A DNA stretch of 64,000 nt, from the NCBI RefSeq assembly GCF_002925845.1, contig NZ_PDNI01000065.1, forward strand, positions 248,001-312,000, read 5' to 3'. The notes beneath the pieces are model-generated. The model saw only the letters and a list, made by a program, of their open reading frames with translations. It ran no database searches and was not told the DNA's origin. Shown piece after piece: positions 25,394 to 33,615 of this stretch (positions are counted from its first letter, which is position 1; each line of letters begins with the position of its first letter). A program made the position numbers and the translations under genes. The DNA comes from Roseovarius nitratireducens (GTDB lineage Bacteria; Pseudomonadota; Alphaproteobacteria; Rhodobacterales; Rhodobacteraceae).

Positions 25394-26353
25394 ATGTTGT
25401 CATCGGTGGAGCTTTGCGCAGGCGCAGGAGGTCAGGCGGTTGGCCTTGAGCAAGCGGGCTTCGACCACAACGCCCTCGTTGAGATTGACGCCCATTGTTG
25501 CGCAACCCTCCGGGCAAATCGGCCGCAGTGGAACGTGGTCGAAGAAGACCTGCGCATCTTCAAGGAGCGCGCCGCCGCCTTCGCGGGGATTGACCTTCTT
25601 GCCGGGGGCCTGCCCTGCCCGCCCTTCTCTGTAGCGGGCAAACAGCTTGGCGCGGCTGACGAGCGCAACCTGTTCCCTGACGCAATCGACATTATCGCGG
25701 CAACCCGTCCCCGGGCCGTCATGATTGAGAACGTCCGGGGCTTCCTTGACGCAGTGTTTCAGGACTACCGCGAGGGCTTGAAGCGCCAGCTTGAGAAACT
25801 CGGTTACAAGACAGAATGGCGGCTGCTCAACGCCTCCGACTATGGAGTGCCGCAACTCCGCCCCCGCGTTGTGATCGTCGCCATCGAACACTCCTCTGCC
25901 GAACACTTCGACTGGCCGACACCTCAGCCGCACAACCCACCCACGGTCGGGGCCGTCCTCCGGGGCATGATGGCCGCGAACGGCTGGCGCGGCGCGTCCG
26001 CGTGGGCCAAACGCGCGGATGAGATTGCCCCGACCATCGTGGGCGGATCAAAGAAACATGGAGGCCCAGACCTCGGGCCAACCCGTGCCCGCGCGGCATG
26101 GGCCGCGCTCGGGGTCAACGGCAAAACCGTTGCGGAGGATGCGCCCGAGGCAGACTTTGTTGGGACGCCCCGCCTTACGGTTCCGATGGTGGCGCGCGTT
26201 CAGGGCTTCCCTGACGATTGGCACTTTACGGGACGCAAAACCGCTGCCTACCGACAGGTGGGCAACGCCTTCCCGCCGCCAGTTGCGCGAGCGGTAGGGG
26301 AGAACGTCCGCGCTGCCCTGACAGCTAAGCGCGTCTACGCGGTCAGCGCGTAA
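25394..26353 (+). CDS. DNA cytosine-5 methyltransferase of a NaeI-like R-M system
   Basis: 319 residues. Motif I VELCAGAGGQAVGLEQAGF (SAM binding), motif IV GGLPCPPFSVAGKQLG with catalytic Cys75, motif VI MIENVRGF (Glu112), motif VIII QLRPRVVIVA and motif X RQVGNAFPPPVA are all present in order, so the enzyme should be active. The ATG is preceded by CAGGAGGACACCAAC. The partner endonuclease follows after 62 bp. If specificity follows NaeI it methylates within GCCGGC; this is inferred from the endonuclease. Confidence 0.92.
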   Translation: MLSSVELCAGAGGQAVGLEQAGFDHNALVEIDAHCCATLRANRPQWNVVEEDLRIFKERAAAFAGIDLLAGGLPCPPFSVAGKQLGAADERNLFPDAIDIIAATRPRAVMIENVRGFLDAVFQDYREGLKRQLEKLGYKTEWRLLNASDYGVPQLRPRVVIVAIEHSSAEHFDWPTPQPHNPPTVGAVLRGMMAANGWRGASAWAKRADEIAPTIVGGSKKHGGPDLGPTRARAAWAALGVNGKTVAEDAPEADFVGTPRLTVPMVARVQGFPDDWHFTGRKTAAYRQVGNAFPPPVARAVGENVRAALTAKRVYAVSA

Positions 26354-26383
26354 CCTCGACCAGCCGCGAGCCCTGTGCAACAA

Positions 26384-26405
26384 TCTCCACCAATTTCAGT
26401 GGAGA
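26384..26405 (+). promoter_or_regulatory. Hairpin enclosing the endonuclease ribosome-binding site
   Basis: TCTCCAC (26384-26390) pairs perfectly with GTGGAGA (26399-26405) across an 8-nt loop. The 3' arm contains GGAG, the only Shine-Dalgarno candidate for the TTG start at 26416. Pairing would hide the ribosome-binding site. The fold is visible; the regulatory effect is inferred. Confidence 0.5.
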
Positions 26406-26415
26406 ATCAGACCCC

Positions 26416-27294
26416 TTGCGCACCAACCTTCCAGCCAGCCTTGTTGTCCCGGGACACCCTGACTTCGATGTAACGTCAGCGATCTATGCTGACCTCGAAC
26501 AGCGGGCAGGCGGGGCCGGGCGATTGACCCAAGAGGTCCCGGCACTCCTGCGCGAGGTCGTTGACGATGTGATCCAGACGCCCAGGACGGGGCGGCGGTC
26601 GTATGACGAGCTGGAAAAGACCGAAAAGACCTACATCGGCACCCGCGTTGAGATCATGCTCCGGGCGCTGCTCTCCCTGCCACGCGGGCGGCTGGATGCG
26701 GTCGTCGCCGGGCACGACACCGACATTAAGCACACGATGGGCAACAACTGGATGATTCCAGGCGAAGCCATAGGGCACCCCTGTATCCTAGTGGCGGCTG
26801 ACGAGAACAGGTCGCGCTGCTATCTTGGGCTCATAGTTGCGCGCCCCGAATACCTGACCGCTGGTGCTAACCGTGATGCGAAGCGAAGTGTCTCGGCGGC
26901 GGGCTTTCAGCATATCCGGTGGATCTTCGCAGACCACCCATACCCGCCGAACTTCTGGCGAACGGTCGCGCCGGACGCGGTGGACCGCATATTCGCCGGG
27001 AACAGTGGAAATTCCCGCATCATGGCCTTGTTTAGAGAAGTCCAAGGGGTCCCGATATCACGCGAAACCGTGCAGGGTGTTGCCCGGCAGAAAGACTTCA
27101 TGCGGCGCATCCGATCTGACGATGGCCGTGGAACACGGGACCGGCTGGCGGCTGAGGGCATACTGCTCTTGTCCAGCACCTATGACGGGCCGCTTATCCG
27201 GCAGCTCGAATTGCCGGAGGGTGACTTCATTTCATACCGCCCAACGACGCCAGACGAGCTATCGGCAGCCCGAGCGGCGGGTTGGCAAGTGTGA
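26416..27294 (+). CDS. NaeI-family type II restriction endonuclease
   Basis: 292 residues. Matches NaeI over most of its length: LEKTEKTYIGTRVEI, HDTDIKHTMGNNWMIPGEAI, GHPCILVAADENR, GANRDAKRSVSAAG, MALFREVQGVPISRETV and RQKDFMRRIRSDDGRGTRD. The catalytic set is visible as Glu79, Asp94 and Asp103-x-Lys105, with the spacing of the NaeI active site. NaeI is a two-site (type IIE) enzyme cutting GCCGGC. Start is TTG 26416, with GGAG 10 nt upstream inside a hairpin arm. Intact, with the methyltransferase upstream. Confidence 0.85.
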   Translation: MRTNLPASLVVPGHPDFDVTSAIYADLEQRAGGAGRLTQEVPALLREVVDDVIQTPRTGRRSYDELEKTEKTYIGTRVEIMLRALLSLPRGRLDAVVAGHDTDIKHTMGNNWMIPGEAIGHPCILVAADENRSRCYLGLIVARPEYLTAGANRDAKRSVSAAGFQHIRWIFADHPYPPNFWRTVAPDAVDRIFAGNSGNSRIMALFREVQGVPISRETVQGVARQKDFMRRIRSDDGRGTRDRLAAEGILLLSSTYDGPLIRQLELPEGDFISYRPTTPDELSAARAAGWQV

Positions 27295-27587
27295 CCGCCG
27301 CAGCCTGACACCGGCCCCGCCGTCGCACTAATCCCCACCCAAACCGCGCCCGATTGGCGCGACCGACAGCAGGGGGCTTGATCGCCCGTGCACTTTGCAG
27401 TGCAGAGCTAGAGGCGCTGGAACGGGCCTCAGAGCGCGCCGACCCTGCGGTGCGTGCAGCTGCTGCGACGCGTCTGTGAGGCACGGAAGGCGTAGCGAGG
27501 ACGAATGCGCGAACCGCGGCGAGGAAGGGTTGGGCTGCCGTCCCTCGCCGGACCCCGCCGAAAAGATTTACCTTAAGTTCACGCTAC

Positions 27588-27617
27588 TTGACAGATTCTG
27601 CCGGGAAAACGTGTTAT
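27588..27617 (+). promoter_or_regulatory. Candidate sigma-70-type promoter
   Basis: TTGACA at 27588-27593, 18-bp spacer, TGTTAT at 27612-27617. It lies in 485 bp without a supported gene (27295-27779) and could drive the 62-aa ORF at 27780. Apart from this and a GCACTTTGCAGTGC palindrome near 27391, I see nothing in that stretch. Confidence 0.35.
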
Positions 27618-27779
27618 CCTCGGCGCGATGTAAACCTTCCGGACCTGACGACCCGGCTCACGCACGCTCGCAGCGCCGGGCCAATCATGCTCGATCAGAC
27701 GCAAGTCGCAAAATCGGGTCCGCGTCCCCATATTGACTGAACAGGCGTGATAGTCTCCGCCCAAGAAAGGCATCACTCG

Positions 27780-27968
27780 ATGACCATGTTTTCCATGAAG
27801 CCACAGTTCAACCTTGCCGAATTCCTCGCGGTGCCCGCCCCCGTGGGTGTGGCCAGATCCCGTAACGCACGGCGCCGCAAAATGCAGTTCCAACCCGGTG
27901 CGAAATCTGAAGGTTCAGTCCCGCCGAAGCCCGCTGAAGACACCGAACCGACCGACAAACCGGAATAG
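27780..27968 (+). CDS. Hypothetical small protein (62 aa)
   Basis: Begins MTMFSMKPQFNLAEFLAVPA, continues with a basic patch (ARSRNARRRKMQF) and ends in a Pro/Glu-rich tail (PPKPAEDTEPTDKPE). ATG 27780 follows AAGAAAGGCATCACTCG. No family recognised. It sits downstream of the restriction genes, in a region of gene remnants, so it may be mobile-element cargo or not a gene. Confidence 0.35.
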   Translation: MTMFSMKPQFNLAEFLAVPAPVGVARSRNARRRKMQFQPGAKSEGSVPPKPAEDTEPTDKPE

Positions 27969-28169
27969 GACCCGGGGTGGTGGCGCTCGCGCGTTCCTGA
28001 AGACCAAAACAGGCGCTGCCTGCAACAACTTGGCAGGTCAGTTTCAGTCTCATGCTAACGTCCTCCAACACCGACAATCAGCGTCGCGGCGGGGCGAAAA
28101 TTTCAAGGAATTCGCCTTCGGCAATCTTGCTGCGCCCGGACACCGTCTGCGGCGCAGAAGAACGGATCA

Positions 28170-28385
28170 GGTGGGCGCATCGGGCGACTTGCCCATCGCG
28201 CACCAGGCCATTTCGGGAATGTCGCCGGAAATGGCTGCGGCCAAGGGCGGCATTGGTGGGGCCAGCGGCGGGAAGGAGGTGGCGAGCGACAGTTCGGAGG
28301 CGCGCACGTATTTCAGCGCCATGTTCCAGGCCACCTGGCCCGGCACGACGACCACGCCTGCATACAGCCAGATATACTGCCACAG
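28170..28385 (-). pseudogene. C-terminal fragment of a DMT/EamA-type permease
   Basis: In-frame stretch WLYAGVVVVPGQVAWNMALK followed by YVRASELSLATSFPPLA resembles the end of an EamA repeat in drug/metabolite transporters (helix, then the loop of a ten-helix permease). There is no start and no N-terminal part. It abuts, tail to tail, an AraC-type fragment on the other strand at ~28386. Confidence 0.45.
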
Positions 28386-28386
28386 C

Positions 28387-28532
28387 CGCCGCTCGGAAGA
28401 TGCTCGAGGACGGCGCGACGTCCATTGAGCGGGTCGGGCTGGCTGTCGGCCACGAGGATACTGCCTTCTTCCGACGGATATTAGAGCACCACAGTGGCCT
28501 GTCGCCGTCGGCCTATCGCAGCGGGCGGAGAT
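28387..28532 (+). pseudogene. C-terminal HTH fragment of an AraC/GlxA-type regulator
   Basis: The frame reads ARKMLEDGATSIERVGLAVG then HEDTAFFRRILEHHSGLSPS and AYR, the second HTH of the AraC family in its GlxA-like form. The remaining ~250 residues expected upstream are missing and replaced by the antisense permease fragment. After AYR the frame runs on without homology. Confidence 0.7.
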
Positions 28533-28562
28533 CATTTCGGCTTGGAAGAGGCTTGTGCTCAC

Positions 28563-28595
28563 GTTCCCCTGGACCCCGGCGGGGTCCAGGGGAAC
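28563..28595 (-). terminator. Strong hairpin downstream of the cupin gene
   Basis: A perfect 15-bp stem (28563-28577 with 28581-28595) and 3-nt loop, 8 nt past the cupin stop codon. No T-tract follows on the minus strand, so termination would not be canonical; it may act as a 3'-end stabiliser. Confidence 0.6.
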
Positions 28596-28602
28596 AACCG
28601 TC

Positions 28603-28968
28603 TCAGGCGTGGGCGCCCGACGCTTCGAACAGGATCAGTTCGACCCGCTCATCACCCGAGACATAGGCATCGTGACCTGGCGGGATCTCGAAAAAGTCGC
28701 CGCTGGTGATCAGCGTCTCCTCTCCGCTTTCGAGCATCCGCACTACAAGCCGACCCGAGAGGCAGTAGCCGGTGTGATGCATCGGGCAGGTGTCGGGGGA
28801 GCCGAGAAGCGGCTTCTCATCCGCCTCCCAGGTCCAGCCGGGCTCGAACACGGCGCGCATGCCGGTGGAGCCTTGCCCGGTCTTGATGATGTCGATGCCG
28901 CCGCGCTCCTTCATGTCGAGCCGGTCATCGGGGGTCTCGAAGCGGCGAATTTCGATGGTAGCTGTCAT
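28603..28968 (-). CDS. Cupin-domain protein
   Basis: 121 residues. Cupin motifs: CPMHHTGYCLSGRLVVRMLE (metal-binding His residues in motif 1) and GDFFEIPPGHDAYVSGDE (motif 2 with His). The N-terminus MTATIEIRRFETPDDRLDMK and a single domain suggest a small metal-binding or ligand-sensing cupin; substrate unknown. It is the only clearly intact gene between the restriction genes and lrgB, and ends in a strong hairpin. Confidence 0.75.
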   Translation of the reverse strand: MTATIEIRRFETPDDRLDMKERGGIDIIKTGQGSTGMRAVFEPGWTWEADEKPLLGSPDTCPMHHTGYCLSGRLVVRMLESGEETLITSGDFFEIPPGHDAYVSGDERVELILFEASGAHA

Positions 28969-29013
28969 GTCTTTTCTGCCTTTCTGTGGGCCGGACTCGA
29001 AGGGCCGGACCGT

Positions 29014-29100
29014 TCATACATAGACGATTTCGGAGTTCAGAGTGTAAAGCATCGCCCCGACCTTGATGCAGGTCTCCGAGTCGTAGTTCCAAGAGGCCAA
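29014..29100 (-). pseudogene. Short C-terminal remnant of an unidentified gene
   Basis: The minus-strand frame ending at TGA 29014 reads ASWNYDSETCIKVGAMLYTL then NSEIVYV, a protein-like tail without a start codon or upstream continuation. It lies in the 559-bp gap 28969-29527, in which I see no intact gene. The family is not recognised. Confidence 0.3.
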
Positions 29101-29527
29101 CGTCGTGCAGGATATCCTGCACGACGGCCTCGTCTTTGGCCTCGTCGATCTCCATGTCGCGATGGGGCGCGGTCATGCTCCGATCCCGGTAGCCATCCGA
29201 CCGCTGATGCTGGCGGCGAGGATTTCGCAGATGTTCGGCGATCAGCCGGATGCCGGTGGCGTCTCCAGGGCGGTCGGAGAGCGTCACGATCTCCAACTCC
29301 CTGGCGAGAGATTAGGTGATTGCTGTTCCTTTCGTCCTTGTCCGCGAGTTCGGTCAGGCGGGTTCGATTTGCGCCGACTTGACTGCCTCTGCGGTCATCG
29401 GCTCATCACCCCCGTTCTTGCTGTCAAGCGGCAAACAAGCCACGGCGTTGTGCTGAGCATTGGTCTGAGTTTCACAGGCTCACCACGATGCAGGTGCCAG
29501 TTCACTGATCGCCAGAGCATTCAATCG

Positions 29528-30244
29528 CTAGATCAGCCACCGCACGAGCACGGGCACGATGATGCTGGTGAGCAAGGCATTGAGCGCCATCGCGATGCCG
29601 GCATAGGCCCCGGCAGTCGGGTTCACCTGGAATGCGCGCGCCGTTCCGATGCCGTGTGATGCCAGCCCGACGGAGAACCCACGCGCGCGCCAGTCCTTGA
29701 TACGCAGCACTGTCATCAGGGGCGTGACGATCACTGCTCCGATGATCCCGGTCAGGATCACCAGCACGGCCGTCAGAGCGGGAAGGCCGCCGACCGCTTC
29801 GGATATCCCGAGCGCCACGGGCGCGGTCGTGGATTTGGGGGCGAGCGACAGGATCACCTCGGTCGAAAGACCGAACGCCTGCGCCAGCAGAATGGCCGAG
29901 CCTGCCGCCGTCACCGAGCCAGCCAGAAGCGCCAGCAGGATCGGCGCGACGGACTGGCCGATGGTCTCGCGGTTGTCCCATAGCGGCAGCGCCAGGGCGA
30001 TCGTCGCCGGGCCCAGCAGGAAATGGATGAACTGTGCCCCCTCGAAATAGGTCGCATACTCTGTCTGCGTGAACCAGAGCACCGGCGTGATCATCAGGAC
30101 CGCGAGGATCACCGGATTGGCCAATGGATTATTGTCCAGCCGTCGCGCCACCCCGTCAGCGGCAAGATACGCCAGAACGGTCGCGGTCAGCCACAGAAGG
30201 GGACTTGTGGACAGATAGCTCCAGAGGTTTGCCACGTCCGTCAT
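29528..30244 (-). CDS. lrgB: LrgB-family membrane protein
   Basis: 238 residues with several transmembrane spans. LrgB/CidB motifs: LLGPATIALALPLWDNRETI, LAPKSTTAPVALGISEAVGG and GLASHGIGTARAFQVNPTAG. LrgAB-type proteins were described as modulators of murein hydrolase export and autolysis and, more recently, as pyruvate or short-chain acid transporters. The frame is open upstream, but the ATG at 30244 overlaps the lrgA stop by 4 nt and begins MTDVANLWSYL. Confidence 0.9.
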   Translation of the reverse strand: MTDVANLWSYLSTSPLLWLTATVLAYLAADGVARRLDNNPLANPVILAVLMITPVLWFTQTEYATYFEGAQFIHFLLGPATIALALPLWDNRETIGQSVAPILLALLAGSVTAAGSAILLAQAFGLSTEVILSLAPKSTTAPVALGISEAVGGLPALTAVLVILTGIIGAVIVTPLMTVLRIKDWRARGFSVGLASHGIGTARAFQVNPTAGAYAGIAMALNALLTSIIVPVLVRWLI

Positions 30245-30594
30245 GGCGAGCGCCCTTCGGTCAGGCGGCGCACACCAATAAAGGTGCCGACAGCCGCCAG
30301 CATGGCCAACAGCGTGGACAGCACAAGCACGACGAGGAGCGCAAACCAATCCTCCGACAGGACCTCCAGATTGCCGATCACGCCGACGCCTGCCGGAACG
30401 AATAGCAGCGACAGGTTTGCCAGGATGACCGTGATGGTCGCTCGTAGCTGTTCGGCAAGTGCCGGCCTGAGGCGAAGGATGAGAATGAGCAGCGTCAGCC
30501 CGATGACCGGGCCCGGGATGGACAGGCCGATGCCGCGGACGATCACCTCTCCGATGAGTTGGCAGACAAGAAGCAGCCCGAGAGTTGGAAGCAT
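30241..30594 (-). CDS. lrgA: CidA/LrgA-family holin-like protein
   Basis: 117 residues, about four transmembrane helices. LLLVCQLIGEVIVRGIGLSI, PGPVIGLTLLILIL and LSLLFVPAGVGVI are typical of the family. ATG 30592-30594 is preceded by AAAAGG at 8 nt. It forms a two-gene operon with lrgB through a 4-nt overlap. Confidence 0.88.
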   Translation of the reverse strand: MLPTLGLLLVCQLIGEVIVRGIGLSIPGPVIGLTLLILILRLRPALAEQLRATITVILANLSLLFVPAGVGVIGNLEVLSEDWFALLVVLVLSTLLAMLAAVGTFIGVRRLTEGRSP

Positions 30595-30716
30595 GGGAAA
30601 TACCTTTTCAGGAGCGTGCGTCTGACCTTCGTGACAGCTAAGTCTGCGTGCCACAATCGCATCGCGCAACCAGTAACACTGTTATGCCCGCCGCGCAGGC
30701 GTGGCCTGGTCTCAAT

Positions 30717-31307
30717 TCAGCCTCCACCGGCCACGGTCAGGCCCAGCAGACGCCAGACCTGCATGCCGCCGCGGTAGTATGAGATGCGCTCGGCGGGGTA
30801 ACCGGCCGCGATCATGTTGCGGATCGCCGTCGGGGATTGCCCGCACCAGATCCCGTTGCAGAAGAGCGCGACCCGCTTGGCCTCCGCACAATCCCAGCCG
30901 TCGAAATCCGGCTGGCACCCGAGCCGGCCGAGCTCATCGACGACATACGTATAGGGAATGTTGATCGCGCCCGGGATCGTGCCGCCCTGAAACCAGTCAG
31001 ACGTCCGGCTGTCCACGACAACGGCTTCAGGGTCCTGCAACATCTCCAGAAGCTCGAGTTCCCCGATCGTCGACACACCCGGAGCGGGGACCATCGGCTG
31101 GATGCAAAAATCCGGACACGGGCGCGAGGTGCGCGCCCACTCGCCGGTTAGCTCGTGCGACGGATCCTGTATGCGATTGATCACCTGTGGGCCATTCTCG
31201 GTCTGAACGGTCGCCTCGGGCATCGATTTCGTAATCCCCACTGTAGGGTCGGCCTGCGCCGACCCGGCGATGCATGCGGCAGCGAAAGCGGTGGCAAGTG
31301 TCTTCAT
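30717..31307 (-). CDS. Periplasmic rhodanese-like protein
   Basis: 196 residues. Signal peptide MKTLATAFAAACIAGSAQA. Rhodanese domain in residues ~85-190: AVVVDSRTSDWFQGGTIPGA, then the active-site loop LFCNGIWCGQSPTAIRNMIA and SYYRGGMQVWRLLGL. A mature N-terminal segment with a Cys pair (RPCPDFCIQP) precedes the domain. Probably a periplasmic sulfurtransferase or persulfide carrier. Transcribed toward lrgA with a 122-bp gap. Upstream, 31308-31642 (335 bp) shows nothing I can identify. Confidence 0.85.
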   Translation of the reverse strand: MKTLATAFAAACIAGSAQADPTVGITKSMPEATVQTENGPQVINRIQDPSHELTGEWARTSRPCPDFCIQPMVPAPGVSTIGELELLEMLQDPEAVVVDSRTSDWFQGGTIPGAINIPYTYVVDELGRLGCQPDFDGWDCAEAKRVALFCNGIWCGQSPTAIRNMIAAGYPAERISYYRGGMQVWRLLGLTVAGGG

Positions 31308-31642
31308 ATTGTCCTCCGGTCTGTGCGTTTTTACGCGCGGCGCAAGGGTGCCGGAAAGGGGCACGCCGATCCGGGCTGCGCGAGGCGCGCTCTGGCGTGT
31401 TTCCGCGTCTGTCGCCCGCGAGAAGCATAGGGCCACTACCCTGCACGCTCTTTGATCTTACGCAATGGCCAAGACTGTCGTCCGGCGTCTCGATCTTCCG
31501 CGGGGGCGCTACCTGCTTCATCGGCCTCGGCTTCTCGACCGGTGGCCATGGCCCTGTTGATGGCGTCGAGGCCCCGTCAAGGCATTGTAACCCGGCGCCG
31601 CGCATGTAGGGTATGCCCGGGATGTGAAAGGGAGGCAGGCAG

Positions 31643-32845
31643 ATGATCGCAGTGAACCCCGAGAGATTTCTGGCCGATCTGCACCGGCTGCGCGAGTTCG
31701 GCGCGGCGGGGGTGGGCAAGGGCGTGGTGCGCCCGGCCTATAGCGAGGCCGACATCGCGGCGCGGGACTGGCTGGCGGGACGGATGCGCGAGGCGGGGCT
31801 GGTGCCGCATCTCGATCCGGTGGGCAATCTCTTTGGCCTGGCCGAGGGGCGCTCGATCCTGCTGGGCAGCCATAGCGACAGCCAGCCCGAGGGCGGATGG
31901 CTCGACGGTGCGCTGGGCGTGATCGCGGCGCTCGAGGTTGCGCGCGCGAGCGTCGAGGCGGGTGGGCCGCCGGTGTCGGTGGTGTCCTTCCAGGACGAGG
32001 AAGGGCGGTTCGGCGTCACCACCGGCAGCGCGATCTGGTCGGGAAACCTGTCGTTGGACGATGCCGACCGGCAAACCGACCGCGAGGGTGTGCGCTTTGC
32101 CGAGGCGCGGGCGGGGATCGCGGAGCGGGCCGGGGAATTCGTCGATCCGGGGCGTTTCACCGGCTTTGTCGAGATGCATATCGAGCAGGGCCCGTGGCTT
32201 TACGAGGCGGGCGAGGCGGCGGGCGTGGTCACCGATATCGTCGGCATCCGCGACATGCGGATCACCTACGACGGCGAACAGAACCACGCGGGCACCACGC
32301 CGATGCACCGTCGTCGCGACGCGTTCCAGGGGCTGGCGCGGTTCAACGCGCTGCTGAATGACCGGCTGCGCAACGTGGTGACGCCGCAGACGGTATGGAC
32401 CATCGGCCATGTCCGGCTGCACCCGGATGCCCATTCCATCGTGCCGGGGCGGGCGGTGTTTTCCATGCAGTGGCGCGACGGCGACGCGGACCGGCTGCGC
32501 CGGATGGAGGAGATCATCCGCGCCACCGCCGCAGAGGTGGCGCAGGAAGCGGGCTTGAGCGTGAGCTTTGGCGACATGCTGGGGCTGGAGCCGATGCCGA
32601 TGGACGAGACCTTGCGCGACGCGCTGTGCGACAGCGCCGAGGCAGTGGCGCCGGGGCGCTGGCGGCGGATGCAGTCGGGGGCGCTGCACGATGCCACCAA
32701 CGTGGCGCGGCTGATGCCCGCCGCGATGCTGTTCGTGCCCTCGATCGACGGGATCAGCCACGCATTCGCCGAGGATACCGCCGAGGCCGACCTGGTGACC
32801 GGGCTGGAGGTATTGGCCGGGGCGGTGGGGCGTGCCGGGGGGTAA
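31643..32845 (+). CDS. Zn-dependent hydrolase, hydantoinase/carbamoylase (M20) family
   Basis: 400 residues. Metal ligands appear in [56 protein letters not shown] and near the end [27 protein letters not shown] is the typical dimerisation-domain His. This family hydrolyses N-carbamoyl amino acids, ureidoglycolate/allantoate or similar amides. No pyrimidine or purine catabolic neighbour narrows the substrate. ATG 31643 with GGGAGGCAGGCAG upstream. Confidence 0.88.
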   Translation: MIAVNPERFLADLHRLREFGAAGVGKGVVRPAYSEADIAARDWLAGRMREAGLVPHLDPVGNLFGLAEGRSILLGSHSDSQPEGGWLDGALGVIAALEVARASVEAGGPPVSVVSFQDEEGRFGVTTGSAIWSGNLSLDDADRQTDREGVRFAEARAGIAERAGEFVDPGRFTGFVEMHIEQGPWLYEAGEAAGVVTDIVGIRDMRITYDGEQNHAGTTPMHRRRDAFQGLARFNALLNDRLRNVVTPQTVWTIGHVRLHPDAHSIVPGRAVFSMQWRDGDADRLRRMEEIIRATAAEVAQEAGLSVSFGDMLGLEPMPMDETLRDALCDSAEAVAPGRWRRMQSGALHDATNVARLMPAAMLFVPSIDGISHAFAEDTAEADLVTGLEVLAGAVGRAGG

Positions 32846-32943
32846 TGCCGTCACCGTCCGGTGTAACCGGCGGAAGGACGCCGGTCGCGCCGGGCGCGGC
32901 ATGCAAAAATCACCCTTCGTGCCCATATGTCGGTCAGGACAAG

Positions 32944-33609
32944 ATGGAGAACAACATGGCACGCGAGCCGCAGCGTGACCGCGCCGAAGCCGAGATTCTC
33001 GACACCCATCACGCGCCGCGCGACATTCGCGACAGGATCGCGTTGCGGGTGGTCAAGACCATGCGCGTCTTTGCCGACGCGTTCTTCTCCAAGCGCTACG
33101 GGCACCGCGCCGTGGTTCTGGAAACGGTAGCGGCGGTGCCGGGCATGGTCGGCGGCCTGTTGCAGCATCTAAAGTCGGTGCGCCATATCCGCGACGACCA
33201 GGGCTGGATCCGCGATCTGCTCGACGAGGCCGAGAACGAGCGCATGCACCTGATGACCTTCATCCATATCGCGCAGCCGACGTGGGTGGAGCGGCTGCTC
33301 ATCATGGTGGCGCAGGTCGTGTTCTACAACGTGTTCTTCTTCACCTACCTGTTCGCCCCGCGGATCGCGCATCGCATCGTCGGCTATCTCGAGGAGGAAG
33401 CGGTGGTCAGCTACACGGAATACCTGGCCGAGATCGACGCCGGGCGGCAGGAGAACGTGCCCGCCCCGCGGATCGCCATCGACTACTGGGGGCTGCCCGA
33501 GGAGGCCCGGCTGCGCGAGGTGGTGATCCGCGTGCGCGCCGACGAGGCGCATCACCGCGACACCAACCACGGGTATGCCAACCGGATCATGGAGGGGACC
33601 GACCCGTGA
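32944..33609 (+). CDS. aox: Alternative oxidase (AOX), di-iron quinol oxidase
   Basis: 221 residues. Cyanide-resistant terminal oxidase passing electrons from quinol to O2 without pumping protons; interfacial inner-membrane protein. Di-iron ligands appear in [27 protein letters not shown] and [12 protein letters not shown], the diagnostic AOX motifs; hydrophobic segments around [19 protein letters not shown] anchor it. A second ATG at 32956 has the better Shine-Dalgarno (GGAG at 6 nt) and may be the true start. Convergent with a response regulator gene. Bacterial AOX is known in some alphaproteobacteria but is uncommon. Confidence 0.92.
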   Translation: MENNMAREPQRDRAEAEILDTHHAPRDIRDRIALRVVKTMRVFADAFFSKRYGHRAVVLETVAAVPGMVGGLLQHLKSVRHIRDDQGWIRDLLDEAENERMHLMTFIHIAQPTWVERLLIMVAQVVFYNVFFFTYLFAPRIAHRIVGYLEEEAVVSYTEYLAEIDAGRQENVPAPRIAIDYWGLPEEARLREVVIRVRADEAHHRDTNHGYANRIMEGTDP

Positions 33610-33615
33610 GCGGGA

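Noticed and set aside
27395-27480. Protein-like stretch (ALCSAELEALERASERADPA) after the restriction gene
   Set aside because: No start codon in reach, no homology, and the opposite strand is equally open; too weak to list as a gene remnant.
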